Of a stretch of DNA of 64,000 bases, positions 22,813-34,299 are shown piece after piece. The DNA comes from Ancistrus triradiatus. Taxonomy: Eukaryota; Chordata; Actinopteri; Siluriformes; Loricariidae. The notes beneath the pieces were generated by a model. It saw only the letters and a list, made by a program, of their open reading frames with translations. It had not been told where the DNA came from and did no database searches. The stretch covers positions 163,501 to 227,500 of the forward strand of contig JAJAGP010000240.1 of the NCBI GenBank assembly GCA_025084515.1, in the 5' to 3' direction. Numbering within the stretch: position 1 is the first letter of the stretch; each line of letters begins with the position of its first letter. The translations under genes and the position numbers were made by a program.

Positions 22813-23042
22813 TTTTGTACCTGTTTATCCTGCTCTGGTTTGGAGGGTGTCCAAAGCCTATCCAGAAATCCACATCACAAAGGAGGGCATGTACCCTGAA
22901 CCATGACGCTGGAGGATGTTCCACCCTATTGAGCTTCCCCTCCCTCAAGCATGGCCAATTGTGCCTGTGTCAAGCTCAACCTGGCTGGAAGGCACTACTA
23001 GGACTCGAACCTGGGTCACTGCGGTGGTGGGCTAGTGAACTC
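22813..23042 (-). repeat. tRNA-derived SINE, family Q, reverse
   Basis: On the plus strand it runs tttatcctgctctggtttgg, aagcctatccagaaatcc, then aaggcactactaggactcga and acctgggt, the complement of a B box. Immediately follows a family A SINE of the same orientation. Confidence 0.55.
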
Positions 23043-23066
23043 TTGCTTAATGATTAATCATATATC

Positions 23067-23668
23067 CAGTACTGGAACCTCGGAATTCAAACTCATTTGG
23101 TTCCAGAAGGCCGTTCGATGTTTGATTTGTTCGAAATCCGAATCAAATTTTCCGATAAGAAGTAAAATAAATATGAGTAATCCGCTCCCGAACCCCAAAC
23201 GATGCCTATATTTGAAAGTAATTAAGGATTAAAAGCATGAATAAAGCAAAGGAATGTAAGACAATGCATAAAAAACAATAAAGACATGAAATACGTGAAA
23301 ATAAAACAAAACTTTACAGCCACTGAAGTGAATGCGAGTGTCTGAAATCACACCTATAGACTAATATAACATACATATATACATCAATATAAATAGTATG
23401 CCCATAATCGTGCCCTATTTTGTCGTCTTCTTCTTCTTCTTTTGGGTTTTAAGACAATTGGCAGACTGTATTGGTGCATTATCTCCAACGACAGGACTGG
23501 ATTACATGCATCATGGCTGCAAGAGCTCACCATTGAGTGATTTATTTAGGGTGTCCATGTTTGAAGTCGGAATTTGTTTTCAAATTTGGGGACCAAAAAA
23601 TCCAACAGACCGTTGGATGTCCGAATTGTTTGAGTGAAGAGGAGTTCGAATTCAAAGTTTCCATTGTA
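23067..23668. mobile_element. Tigger-like (pogo) relic, non-autonomous
   Basis: The left end contains cctcggaattcaaactc and ttcgaaatccgaatc. The right end contains ttcgaattcaaagtttccat, which is its partner in reverse. This 'cctcgnntttcgaac' terminus is typical of Tigger/pogo DNA transposons. About 600 bp with no transposase frame; a ttcttcttcttct run is at 23427. Confidence 0.5.
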
Positions 23669-24599
23669 TGTGTCATTCATTTTAGGAAACTGGTTTGTCT
23701 ATTAATATACGTTGAATAATGATCACATTTTAGTAATAATTCTTGGTAGAAATCCAAGTAATTCCAAAAGATTGAGATTTTTCTTGCAACTACAGGTGCT
23801 TTTTCATAGTTCTGATGTCCTTTAGTTGGAAATGATTTCAATCCCTTCTAATTAGTAGGCATTTACAAGATTGTGACTGGAATGTGTTAATAGAACATCA
23901 CAGACAGAGTAGATGTCGGTTTTAATAAACAGCATGAATCACAGATGAGGGTTTAGCTTCTGTGTATGGAATCTGTGTGAAGCCCATGTGTGTGTGTGTT
24001 ATCGCTGAGCTAGCAGCTCCCATGTCAAACAGATGTGAGACATGAAAGTGAATGGTGGGTGTTCACACTTCACCTTCTCACTTTGATAAAACAACTCGCA
24101 GGTGTCATTTAACCAGATCTCATTTGACTTTGGCAGAACGGAGCATGTTTCCTGATGTTTCCTGTCTGCTGCTAATAAACATCTACTTTCTGCTGACTGG
24201 TTTCTGACATGTTTAAAATGTAGGGGTTAAAGTGGAAAATGATAAGTGGTGGAATTGTATGTGACTGGAAAGGCTGGACAAAATGAGAACTGAAGTATAG
24301 TTAAGATTTACATCTAATTTACATCTAGCGTGTTTCTCACCAGGTCCTTAGCCTGCGATCCATAAAGTAGACCACATAACCATGTAGGATGCAAGATGGA
24401 TCATGATTGGCTCTAACTGCCTTCTAGTAAATTGTGATGGGGTTTCAGCTGTGGCATTGGTCATCACTCTGAATTCTGACCTTGTATATGGCCTATTGAT
24501 ATACAGGACTTAACATTTGGGGTTTTACAATGGCAGTGAAAGCATCAGCTAAGACAAATCATATTTATATTTTATAGATTATATATTGTATTTTACAAC
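23669..24599. other. No recognisable feature
   Basis: About 930 bases of AT-rich unique-looking sequence. No repeat family, exon or microsatellite was noted. Confidence 0.3.
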
Positions 24600-24668
24600 A
24601 GAGCATTGTCTCAAAGCAGGAGGATCAAAACTCAAAAAGGACCCAACCTCCTTGGGCAGCCTAGATGG
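24600..24668 (-). mobile_element. L2-type LINE 3' UTR fragment
   Basis: On the plus strand it runs gagcattgtctcaaagcagg ... aaaaaggacccaacctcctt, the complement of the L2 3' UTR at 13035-13255, with an internal deletion that joins the two conserved blocks. Confidence 0.6.
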
Positions 24669-24749
24669 TATATATACCACATATAAAACATAGAACATAT
24701 TGAAATAAAAATAATTAAAAAACAAAATACAACAATGAACAATACAATA

Positions 24750-25675
24750 AAATCCCAATAAACAGATGGGATAAGGTTCTTATGCTGGAATGCAGTGTTT
24801 TCCTTTCTCCAAACATAACGCTTTTCTTTTAAACCAAAAAGTTCTATTTTGGTCTCATCCATCCACAAAACATTCTTCCAATAGCCTTCTGGCTTGTCCA
24901 CGTTAGCAAACTGCAGACGAGCAGCAATGTTCTTTTTGGAGAGCAGTGGCTTTCTCATTGCAACCCTGCCATGCACACCATTGTTGTTTCCGTGTTCTCC
25001 TGATGGTGGAATCATGAACATTAACATTATCCAATGTGAGAGAGGCCTTCAGTTTTTGCTTAGAAGTTACCCTGGGGTCCTTTGTGACCTCGTCAACTAT
25101 TACACACCTTGCTCTTGGAGTGATCTTTGTTGGTCGACCACTCCTGAGGAGGGTAACAATGGTCTTGAATTTCCTCCATTTGTACACAATCTGTCTGACT
25201 GTGGATTGGTGGAGTCCAAACTCTTTAGAGATGGTTTTGTAACCTTTTCCAGCCTGATGAGCATGACCAACTCTTTTTCTGAGGTCCTCAGAAATCTCCT
25301 TTGTTCGTGCCATGATACACTTCCACAGACATGTGTTGTGAAGAGCAGACTTTGATAGATCCCTGCTCTTTAAATAAAACAGGGTGCCCACTCACACCTG
25401 ACTGGCATCCCACTGACTGAAAACACCTGACTCTAATTTCACTTTCAAATTAACAGCTAATCCTAGAGGGTCACATACTTTTGCCACTCACTAATATGTA
25501 ATATTGGATCATTTTCCTCAATAAATAAATGACCAAGTATAATATTTGTGTCTCATGTGTTTAACTGGGTTCTCTTTATCTACTTTTAAGACTTGTGTGA
25601 AAATCTGATGATGTTTTAGGTCATATTTATGCAGAAATACAGAAAATCCTAAAGGGCTCACAAACTTTAGAATAT
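24750..25675 (-). mobile_element. Tc1 family D element, 3' truncated
   Basis: The 5' terminal repeat is present at the high-coordinate end (aaagggctcacaaactttag near 25650). From there the element runs leftward through a long leader and the first two thirds of a Tc1 transposase, then stops abruptly near 24755 in unrelated AT-rich sequence. The right terminal repeat and the end of the transposase are absent, so it is immobile. Other scraps of the family are at 18916, 19820 and 32797. Confidence 0.85.
24755..25313 (-). pseudogene. Tc1 family D transposase, truncated and frameshifted
   Basis: The initiator is at 25313 (MARTKEISEDLRKR). The paired-like N-terminal HTH region is visible (GKGYKTISKEFGLHQSTVRQ, then IVYKWR), followed by a GRPTKITPRA linker, and after a frameshift near 24990 by KKNIAARLQFA and the first catalytic aspartate in WMDETKIELFG. 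It breaks off before the second aspartate. Normal Tc1 transposases are about 340 residues; about 185 remain. Confidence 0.85.
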
Positions 25676-27149
25676 ATGTGTGTGTTCTGCTATTCATGTC
25701 TGAATCAGATAATTAGTGAGAGCAAACACTTGCACCCTTGCGACACCTAAAATAACACGTGGTCACATGACTGCTGCTCGGTGCTTCTAGATACAAACAG
25801 GCATGACGCTACTAAGACATCACAATGGTCAAATGACCTTCAGTTGGCATTTCTAGTTAAAGCTTCATGTTTTTGTTTTATTTTCATTTAGTTCTAATGT
25901 AATTTAAACAAAACTGTACACAATCCATATAGCACATCCAAGCCTTGCAATATAGGACTAGATGATATTACCACCCTAGTTGCAACATAAATTTTTTGGA
26001 GCACAAGATGTTTCACAGAGAAACAGGTTAAACATGTTGGAACATAAAGCTGTTACTTAGTGGCATATCTTCCATTTTCTCTTTAAGTATCACTTTATTT
26101 ATCCCATGGATATACATGTATGTGTTTCTAATTCAGTGCATGTAACATGGGTATCGTTTTCTGTCCTGAACTAACCCTTGCTCTAGCCAAACAAGACAGC
26201 GATAAAAAGTAATAAAGGATCTCTATAAAACGAGGCCATTAAGTTTCACGGCTTTCATGAGCTCACTGATTAAAAATCACAACTGCATCATTATTCTTTG
26301 TTGTATAAAACATGATCATGTTTTGAGAGAAGTTGAACCACCGCTGAGTTTAAGGCCTTGGATTTTGTATGAACATTTCACAAGGAGTATTCATGGAAAA
26401 ATCAAGAATAGCTCATCATGTCTCATAGTAGAAGACGCTCTGATTTCCAGTCATCCCAACCAGAGCTCATAAAATCAGTTTACGTACCTTCTCCAAAACT
26501 AATAGATTTGAAACCAAACCCTCTACGACTCAATGTACCCAACATTAGATCGAACCATCTGATGTTTCTACGAATTTACACAATAGTGTGTTGTTAGGAA
26601 ATGTTCCAAAGTAACAAGCCAAGAACTGACAGTAAGTCCAAAATCTTGACTTTGGACTTTCAGTCATTGCATTGCTAAATATTTTCAGTATTCCTATCTG
26701 TCACAGTTGTTAAGTTATTCTAGGTCAGGTTTGGTTCATTGATGTAGATCAACACAAATCCTAACGATACCATCCAGCGTTCATTCACACCTCAGCCCCG
26801 GGTTCGAACCCAAGTCCTCAGGAACTGCAGTTTTCACCAGTTAACTGTTAATACCGAGCTACTATACCACCAACATATTGAGTTAGTAGTTAATATAAAT
26901 TGTGTACAGCAATAAATCCGAGTTGTGGGCAGACTTGAATGCCAATTTTCACCAATTCAACCGAACAACCATGGCTTCATTCCGATACGTACTTCCCTTG
27001 CTTCTTGTTCATTCAAAAGACTGACAGATGCTATAAATACAACACAGAATTTGGATATAATATGGTTAAATAACAGGTTTTCTTTCCGAATCCTCAATGT
27101 AAAAGCGGGAACAGCTTTCATAACACCAATTTCATAATTTTAAGAACAA
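25676..27149. other. Mostly unassigned sequence
   Basis: About 1.5 kb of AT-rich sequence. A tRNA-SINE head in reverse orientation (ccgggttcgaacccaagtcc, then gagctactataccaccaac) lies at 26790-26878. Nothing else is recognised. Confidence 0.3.
26790..26878 (-). repeat. tRNA-SINE head fragment
   Basis: The plus strand reads gggttcgaaccc and then a ctactataccaccaac end, the complement of a tRNA-like head with B box. About 90 bp are recognisable. Confidence 0.45.
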
Positions 27150-27400
27150 GCTCTCCACATGACAGCCTCTTTGAGAGCAGCGCCGTGCTCCCACTACGTT
27201 GGTGCGTTTTATTTATTAGCGTTATCTGCGTTTGCCTTTTGAAGCTTATTCATAAATAGCACGGTACGACCAGAGCGGAGAATTCATCACTCAGCTGTAG
27301 TATTCTGCACAATTAGGCCATGACAGATAGCGAGCACTGCGGCACAATTATGGTGGGGACGGACGGGGGAGAGACGAGAGGGCAGACGTAATGGCGGAAT
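27150..27400. other. Unique block, candidate conserved non-coding sequence
   Basis: A GC-richer, transposon-free stretch containing gttatctgcg, attaggccatgacagatagc and acaattatggtggggacgg. There is no coding signal. Flagged by texture alone. Confidence 0.2.
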
Positions 27401-27734
27401 GGTTAAGAGGATCTGACAACATCACGCAGATATTGAGATGAAAAAAAAGAAAGGTCCGGGTGCCATTTAAGTAAATGTGTAGTGACTGAGTAATAGACAA
27501 TACAAAACCGTAGTGCTGATGGTGCAGGACTTCCATTAAGTTCTGAAGGCAGCGCGGATGGATGCAAGTGGGGAAAAGGTGAGGGCCAGAAGCACACAGA
27601 GACCGGCAGCGAGAGCGTGAGAGAGAGATAGAGAGAGTGACAATAAAATGAAGGCCTTGTGGCTTTTAATTTAAGCCTGACAGCAAATGTGGCAAGGTCT
27701 AAAAGCATGCATGGAGTATATATATATATATAGA

Positions 27735-27998
27735 TATTTGGTCCACTTGTGAGGACCAAATGTCCCTACCATGATAGGAAAACCTGCAATTTTGACTATT
27801 CCAGTCACAGGTTTTTCACTTCTTGGACTGTTTTTTACAAACATGGCAACCTTTAATTGAACAACCAAAAGAGCCTAAAAGACCTGCTTTAGGTTACTGA
27901 GGTTAAGGCTAGGGTCGGTGTAGCATTAATTAGCTGCAGTAGTCCTTCATTGTCATTCATGTCAATGGAAGGTCCTCAGAAGGGTAGTGAGACAAGGA

Positions 27999-28034
<36 letters not shown>
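27735..28034 (+). repeat. GT-microsatellite-associated fish repeat
   Basis: The order tttggtccacttgtgaggac, aaaacctgcaattttgac, gcattaattagctgcagtag, tcaatggaaggtcctcag and then (GT)n at 28001-28034 is a pattern common in teleost genomes, where a short repeat carries a GT microsatellite at one end. Origin is unclear. The GT part is 34 bases. Confidence 0.6.
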
Positions 28035-28035
<1 letters not shown>

Positions 28036-28138
28036 CATGTCCACAGTTCCTCAGTACAAGGGGGGTGAGATGGTCTTTTAAAGATATCATGGGGATCTAA
28101 GAAGATACTTCCATATCTCATGGGCTCTCTCTCTCTTT

Positions 28139-28140
<2 letters not shown>

Positions 28141-28220
<80 letters not shown>
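28141..28220 (+). repeat. (AC)40 microsatellite
   Basis: An 80-base uninterrupted AC run. Translation of its complement gives artefactual VCVC frames. Together with the GT run at 28001-28034 it could pair as an inverted repeat. Confidence 0.97.
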
Positions 28221-28330
28221 CCAGGCGTGTGCACTGGGAAAAGTTCTCCTTTGATGACATGAAAGCCAAGCCCTGATGTTTTGATTCCAAAAGTATAAAG
28301 AGTAGCAGAAGCGGTGTGTATTTGTGTACA

Positions 28331-28332
<2 letters not shown>

Positions 28333-28363
<31 letters not shown>
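28333..28363 (+). repeat. (GT)n microsatellite
   Basis: A 31-base GT run, the third dinucleotide tract within 370 bp. Confidence 0.95.
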
Positions 28364-28368
<5 letters not shown>

Positions 28369-29032
28369 CCTATTACAGCATCCAGTTACTTCAAAGCCAG
28401 CTTCAAGGTACGGTACATCTAGGTAAGCAACACGGCCATACATGATATATTTCCCAGTATACAGCACTTGAGAAGAAGTTTAGGCCCCCTTCACAAATCC
28501 AGACTACAAGTCACAGACGTATTGTCTTCACTGCAGAGCAGTGTTCCATAAACGCATTTTTATCCAGTGTGCTGTGGTGATGCAGCGTGACTACATTTGC
28601 TCATATTTGACACCAAAAACTGTATTTAGAAATGTGATTTATATTCAAAATGTGCTGCACTTCATGCAATTAAACATGACTAATGGCACTCTATTCTGAA
28701 ACATGCAGTTTTTTAGTGTTTTGTAAGCACTGACCATAACTTTGACGTGCTCAGAAAACCATATATCGACTATCACGGTAACAAAATTTATCACGATACA
28801 ATAAAATATTGTCATATTGCCCATACCTATTCTATATTAAACCAGGCTTCTTTCAGCACTTCCCAGAGGTCTTCTGTTATTTCTTTCTCCACCCAGGTGG
28901 TCCCATACTGCCTCGATAATATTCGGGACTGGACTTTCTGTATATTTTTATATACTTATATATATATTTTTTCAGTGTTTTAACTGTATACAAAGTTCCT
29001 GTATTTTCTCAATGCATTCTACTAAAGAGACC
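28364..29032. other. Mostly unassigned, with a possible hAT end
   Basis: At 28755-28830 the strings atatcgactatcacggtaac and ttgtcatattgcccatac resemble the end of a hAT-type vertebrate repeat ('tatcgtgataa ... gcccatacc'). No partner end was found. The rest shows nothing. Confidence 0.3.
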
Positions 29033-29111
29033 AGGACATAATTATTTATAGGCATTATATCATTGGTAAAAAACAAATCTAATGGTGGCTGAAGACTTTT
29101 GCACAGTACTG
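29033..29111. mobile_element. Tc1 family B right-terminus fragment
   Basis: Contains caaatctaatggtggctgaa and gacttttgcacagtactg before TA. Only the terminal repeat is left. Confidence 0.6.
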
Positions 29112-29158
29112 TATTTTATACAATAGTTTTATATAGAAACCGTTCTTTAAACAGCCTA

Positions 29159-29305
29159 CATTACATTTAAGTCATTTAGCATTTGCCCTTATCCAGAGCG
29201 ACTTACAGTACAATGGGTACTGTCTTACGAGAACCCAACAGTAGCAGCTTGGCAGATGTTGGATTTGTGCCTTGGACCTTCTGGTCCATAGTCCAGTACC
29301 CTTAG
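29159..29305 (-). repeat. tRNA-derived SINE, family A, degraded
   Basis: Reverse copy with tail (catttagcatttgcccttat), partial body and head ending at gtccagtaccctta. A roughly 30-bp segment of the body is deleted. Confidence 0.75.
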
Positions 29306-30900
29306 AAAACTTAGTAATTGTCCAGATATGCTAAAATAATTTTGAACCTATTGACCAGACAGTACTGTTAAATGGGAAAAACCTACACCCTGCACAGATG
29401 TTCACATGGACCTAAAAATGAAAAGCATAGTGCTATCCTTCAGCTTTATTAATCTCAGTTCATGGGTTTAATTAATTTTCCATTCATCAACTGTAAATTC
29501 AGATGTGTCCTGTAACATTTACCCTGTGTGATTGTGAGCGAACATACAGGTCAAAATGGAAAAGGTTATCTGAACCATTAAGATCGTTCTGTTCGGAAAA
29601 TCATTTGCAAGTCTAATGGCTCTGGCTCTTTCAGAGCGCCTTCAGGCTTTACGGAGCTCGTTATCCAGCTGTGCTTTTTATCCAGAGGTTTGTTTTGTGT
29701 CATGACTTATTTGCAGAAGAAGAAACAAAAGAGAAAACATATCTACAATTCCAATCTATGTGAGCTTCCAGTAATGCAGGTTTCTTTTTCTTTTGTTCTG
29801 CCATGTACTATTAACTTCCTCTGCTCTTCCTCTTGTTTGACACACAGTTGGTTCCTATTGTGCCACTTTACATCATTATACTCCTACAATTCTGCTATAG
29901 GCTCCAGACCCTCCTACAACCCTGACCAGAAACAGACGAAAGTCATTATTACGGAGTAACAAATTCAAATTTTCATCCATATTGAAATGACTGCATTGAG
30001 TTTCTGCCATGTGATTGGCTGATTAGTTACTTGCATTTGATCAGGTGTACCGAGTGTATTTAACCCAACAGGGCAATAGGTTCATAGCTCTGGAGACCCT
30101 TTCTGGAATTTGGTTTGTTTTCCAGCATGTACATCTGGGGTTGCGCTAAGGCTCTCCTATTTCCACATACCACACACATACCATTTCTGAAACACTCAGA
30201 CCAGCTCATGTAGCACCAACATACATGCCACATTCAAAGTCACTCAAATCACATTTCTTCTCCATTCTGATGCGCATTTCGAACTTCAGCAGGTCATCTT
30301 GAGTTGCTCCCATGTGATTTTCTGATTAGATATTTGCCTATCACAAAAAGACGCAATAAATGCAAAATGCCAGGTAAATCCTGAGTATCTAATGCAAAAA
30401 TTATATTTATAAAGTTGGCTGATTTTCTAAATTCTTGCATTCCAGTACGCCTCCCACTGAACCTTGTGAAATTCCTCTCTTCTGGTTTCTTCAGGAGTGG
30501 ACAGGTTTCAATATCGGCATCTCCGCATACGTTTCTCAAATCCGAACGTTTGAAAGACAGGACTCAGATTAGCTCGGATTGTTTAGCTTTTGAGGAAAAT
30601 AACAGGCTTTTGAGCTAAACAAACACAAAAGATGTAATCTTAGTATTTTGCAGCTGCGTGTGGGTGTGAGAGTCAAAGCTGGAATGTTCCACATCACCAA
30701 TAAAACACACAGCAGTCGTCGTTTCATCCAAGCGACCAGAGCTACTCAAAATAACAATTTCTCAAATTTAATGCGGTTTTAGAGCCGTTCGGAGGGTTCA
30801 CGTACACATCTGTGTCAGACATCGAGCTGAAATATTCTGCTGCGTCCTATCAAAAACAAAACATAAATCTGCTGAAGGCATAGTCCAGCCATTACTTCTG
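29306..30900. other. Mostly unassigned sequence
   Basis: Positions 29560-29690 look unique and mixed in base composition (ggctctttcagagcgccttc). A scrap of family Q SINE body (ataggctccagaccctcc, accctgaccaga) lies at 29895-29935. No exon found. Confidence 0.3.
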
Positions 30901-31262
30901 TTTACAACTTACGTCCTCGCCCGGCAAATGTTTCGGTAACATGTCATTTGTTTCAAGTGATGTCGCACTAATAGGAAGACTGAACATCTGTTGTAGTTGA
31001 TGAATAATTCTTGGCAGAAATGAGCACGGGGCGAACAATCGTACTTTGGTTCTGGAAGGCGAGCCGACCACCTGCTCTTTTGGACTCGGACGCTAATAAC
31101 ATCTGAGAGAGATTACCGTGTAATCGCCTCGGTACTTGATTGATCCAATAGCATTTCGTGTTTGCATTGGCCAGAGCTTCGTTAGTTACATCCAGCTTCA
31201 ATTAGGACCCAGGGAGAGAAGTTGGTCTGATTTGCAGATATCCGACGACGACATTAATCTGA
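30901..31262. other. Unique block, candidate conserved non-coding sequence
   Basis: Transposon-free, CpG-containing stretch with gattgatccaatagcatttc (near 31138) and gtgtttgcattggcc. No coding match. Texture resembles conserved intronic regulatory DNA; unverified. Confidence 0.25.
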
Positions 31263-31503
31263 CGTTCCAAATATACAGCCGATGTGGTCATTAGATCAAC
31301 GTTTTATTCAGTTCTTAATGGCTAAAGATGGTTGTGCTTGGTTCTACACGACGCAGGCTGCCACCACTGCGGAACAAATCCTACAAGAAGCTCTGAAATC
31401 AGTACAGAACTTTACAAAAATGTCTAATCACAATCTAAAATGTGAAAACATAGTTATTGGGATTAAAAAAAACATTTCAAAACAGTATCAAAATGACTGT
31501 ACT

Positions 31504-31618
31504 TTTAAGTCAAGTCAAGTCAAATTTGACTATGGAGCATCGTCTCAAAGCAGCCGGCAGCCCCAACTGAGCAAGGTGACAGTGGCAAGGAAAAACTCCC
31601 TAAATTTGATGATTAAGA
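31504..31618 (-). mobile_element. L2-type LINE 3' UTR fragment
   Basis: The plus strand begins agtcaagtcaagtcaaattt, the complement of the L2 tail, then ggagcatcgtctcaaagcag and gtggcaaggaaaaactccct. It is the very 3' end of an insertion. Confidence 0.75.
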
Positions 31619-31757
31619 AATATAACAGTACAATATAGACCATAATATACTAGAGAATATAATATGTTGAAGAATATAAAACAAAACAATTTAAAACTAC
31701 AGAACTGATTTATTTATTTATTTATTTTCTTGAACGTTACATCAGCATTAATAAAGA

Positions 31758-31930
31758 GACTGTGGTAGCCTAGCGGTTAAGGTACTGGACTATGGAACAG
31801 AAGGGTCCAGGGTTCAAATCCCACCTCTGCCAAGCTGTTGGGTCCTTGAGCAAGGCCCTTAACCCACAATTGCTTGGATGGTAAGACTATATGAAATGTA
31901 AGTCGCTCTGGATAAGGGCGTCTGCTAAAT
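31758..31930 (+). repeat. tRNA-derived SINE, family A, tandem unit 1
   Basis: Head gactgtggtagcctagcggt with A-box-like sequence, B box ggttcaaatcc, and the L2-like tail ending at tctgctaaat. It shares private changes with the next copy: a missing gccact in the body, and gatggtaagactatatgaaa. Confidence 0.92.
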
Positions 31931-31932
31931 TT

Positions 31933-32119
31933 GGACTGTGGTAGCCTAGCGGTTAAGGTACTGGACTATGGACCAGAAGGTCCAGGGTTCAAATCCCACC
32001 TCTGCCAAGCTGTTGGGTCCTTGAGCAAGACCCTTAACCCACAATTGCTTGGATGGTAAGACTATATGAAATGTAAGTCGCTCTGGATAAGGGCGTCTGC
32101 TAAATGCTGTAAATGTAAA
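31933..32119 (+). repeat. tRNA-derived SINE, family A, tandem unit 2
   Basis: Head-to-tail with the previous copy, separated by two bases, and differing from it at only about three positions over 173. It carries the full tail gctgtaaatgtaaat that the first copy lacks. Confidence 0.92.
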
Positions 32120-32164
32120 TTAACGACTATTCACGACAGGAGCAAGGCTACCTTGATACTAATC

Positions 32165-32280
32165 ACATTTATATCGGTTCAATTTAGAGCAACCAATTAA
32201 CCTAACGCATGTCTTTGGAATATCTTTGGAGTCACTGGGAGCACATTGAAACTCCACTCAGGCCAAAGTTGGGTTAAAAT
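32165..32280 (-). repeat. tRNA-SINE fragment, family Q type, reverse
   Basis: The plus strand reads caattaacctaacgcatgtc, gagcacattgaaactccact and aggccaaagttgggtt, the complement of the region after the B box in teleost tRNA-SINEs. Confidence 0.5.
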
Positions 32281-32796
32281 TAGCTCAAAATGAATGAACT
32301 CCTAAATACATGTTCAACATGTTTTCAACCTCTTAAGCTTTAAGGACCATGCTCAAGGGCCAAACAGTGTCTCTGTCAAAGCTACATGAACAGAAGGTCT
32401 ACACACTAACTGACTCTGAAATCATGAAACCAGACCCAGGCCCCGTGTTTACTTTTCCTGACATTGGATGGATGTAGGAACACAGAGCACGACTCTCTTT
32501 GGCAGTGTCGGGGGAAAAGTCGGCTCGTGATAGAAAGTGCAAGGTGGGATAATTTTTCTGTCCTTTGCCGACACAGGGCCCGACCTTAGAGACAGACAGT
32601 GATGGATCGCATAACTCGGAGACAGCAGTGATGAAAGCTCACACCACTCAGACTGGATCTGGTTTCTTCCTCTGGTTGGTTCCTCTGATTCGGATCCCTC
32701 GATCCCTGCACTTGTTTTTGCAGGCGTGTTATGAGGGAAGTGTGCGTGTATTGTGTTAACATGTTACCAGCCTTTCAGCCACCCTCTCTCATATAT
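32281..32796. other. No recognisable feature
   Basis: About 515 bases with no recognised repeat or coding segment. Confidence 0.25.
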
Positions 32797-32925
32797 ACTG
32801 ATGCTTGAAAATTTGTGAACCCTTTAGTTCTAGTTTTCTGCATAAATATGGCTGGAAACATCAGCAGATTTTCACATAAGACTTAAAAGTAGATAAAGAG
32901 AACCCAATTCAACAAATGAGACTAG
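32797..32925 (+). mobile_element. Tc1 family D terminal-repeat fragment
   Basis: Contains cttgaaaatttgtgaaccct, ttctgcataaatatggctgg and agtagataaagagaaccc, the complement of the terminal region at 25560-25675. A lone terminus without transposase. Confidence 0.75.
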
Positions 32926-32934
32926 CATGTAATA

Positions 32935-33724
32935 CAGTGGTACCTCGGTTCCACGGAACAAATTTCAGTGCCTCGGTACAGAGCTAATTTTCCCCATAAG
33001 GAATAATGCAAATTGAATGAATCCATTCCAGACTCACAGAAAATCCCACTGTATGAGGCATTATATGCATTAATGGAGTTATATTGTACAGGAGCTCCCT
33101 GATTTATGATGGGGATATGTTCAACAAATCTATTATAAGTTAAATGTATCATCAACTGAGGAGTTTAATGAGTGTTTGGTAGAGCGGACTGTACTGTATC
33201 ATAGCGGAGATATGGAAAGGGTACTATGATAATTAATGATAAGTACGTTAATGTTTTAAACACTTACCCAAACATCGAGTTGGCCAGAGTCATTAACACA
33301 AAGCTTGTTTTATGATAAAGTGAAACATCTCATGTAATTTAATGAGTAATGGATTGAAAGTGAAAAGCAAAACACTACTGATAAACTCCGGGAGCTAGCA
33401 TAGCTGCTAAGCTAACTGTAGCCTGTGTTCTGGAGCTCTGTTTTGCTTTCGGTTGGCTCTTATGAACTAAGCTTTTTAGGACCCATGGAGACTTATTACT
33501 CTACATGTAATAGTAAAGAAAAACACAAGGGCTATTGTGAACCTGAATCACTGTGTACTGAATCGTGACTCATGAATCATGAATCGGGTATCGGATTTCA
33601 AAAATGAGTCAAGCGGCTCGACTACGTGGCTCAAACGACGTGAACCTAGACAATTTTTTGGCCAAAATAGATCGAGAACTGAATTTGAGAAGCTCCGAGG
33701 TGGTTGAAAACCAAGGTACCACTA
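32935..33724. mobile_element. Tigger-like (pogo) element with nested repeat N
   Basis: The left end cagtggtacctcggttcc follows a TA. The right end aaccaaggtaccacta is its inverted partner, with a TA after it. These termini are typical of Tigger/pogo DNA transposons. The roughly 790-bp interior contains no transposase, and its middle (33090-33400) is a copy of unclassified repeat N, apparently a later insertion. Confidence 0.65.
33090..33400 (+). repeat. Unclassified repeat N, second copy
   Basis: Left end acaggagctccctgatttat then gatggggatatgttc; later gcttgttttatgataaagtg, acatctcatgtaatttaatg and attgaaagtgaaaagcaa. All align in order with 21514-21795. Right boundary not defined. Confidence 0.55.
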
Positions 33725-34299
33725 TATATGATTGCATTTTTCGAACAATTTATATTATTATTCATTTTCACGCACAATTCTTCCATTAAAGTAGCATTAC
33801 ACAGCTAAACGGTTGGACAATATACAGTAGGCTCCAACAGAATGCATTTATTTTTGAAATAATCTCAATAACATTATTTTCAGCCTATCTTGTTTGCTGC
33901 ATCCCAACATTCAACTGGGACTTCTATGGTGGAAACTGCCAAGGCGTCGCATACAGAACAAGAAACAACAGTGTTTACCTTCATTCCCTTATTTATATAT
34001 CTGCTTAATTCAGTTCAGGGTCGTGGTGAGCCGGGGCCTAACCGGTAGCACAGGTTTACATAACGCACCTTTATATGACATGATTGAAAAAGACAGAGCT
34101 ACTGCAGCAATAATGTAAAACTTCAAACAACTGATCTTGCCTGGAACAGAGCTTATACTTAAGCAGTGGTTTAATATTTAAGTGTCTTAAGTGGCTTGAC
34201 CCTAAGCCATTAATTTGAATCTAACAATCCTTTTCCATGAGCAAAGTTCTTATATACTTCTATGAGAGCTCAGATTTAATATATTGCCCCTCACAAAGA
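33725..34299. other. No recognisable feature
   Basis: AT-rich spacer of about 575 bases without assignable content. Confidence 0.25.

Noticed and set aside
24894..25355. 153-codon plus-strand open frame
   Set aside because: It is the antisense shadow of the Tc1 family D transposase relic.
28035..28467. Long minus-strand open frames with VCVCVC or HTHTHT runs
   Set aside because: They are translations of (AC)n and (GT)n microsatellites and have no start, splice or domain context.
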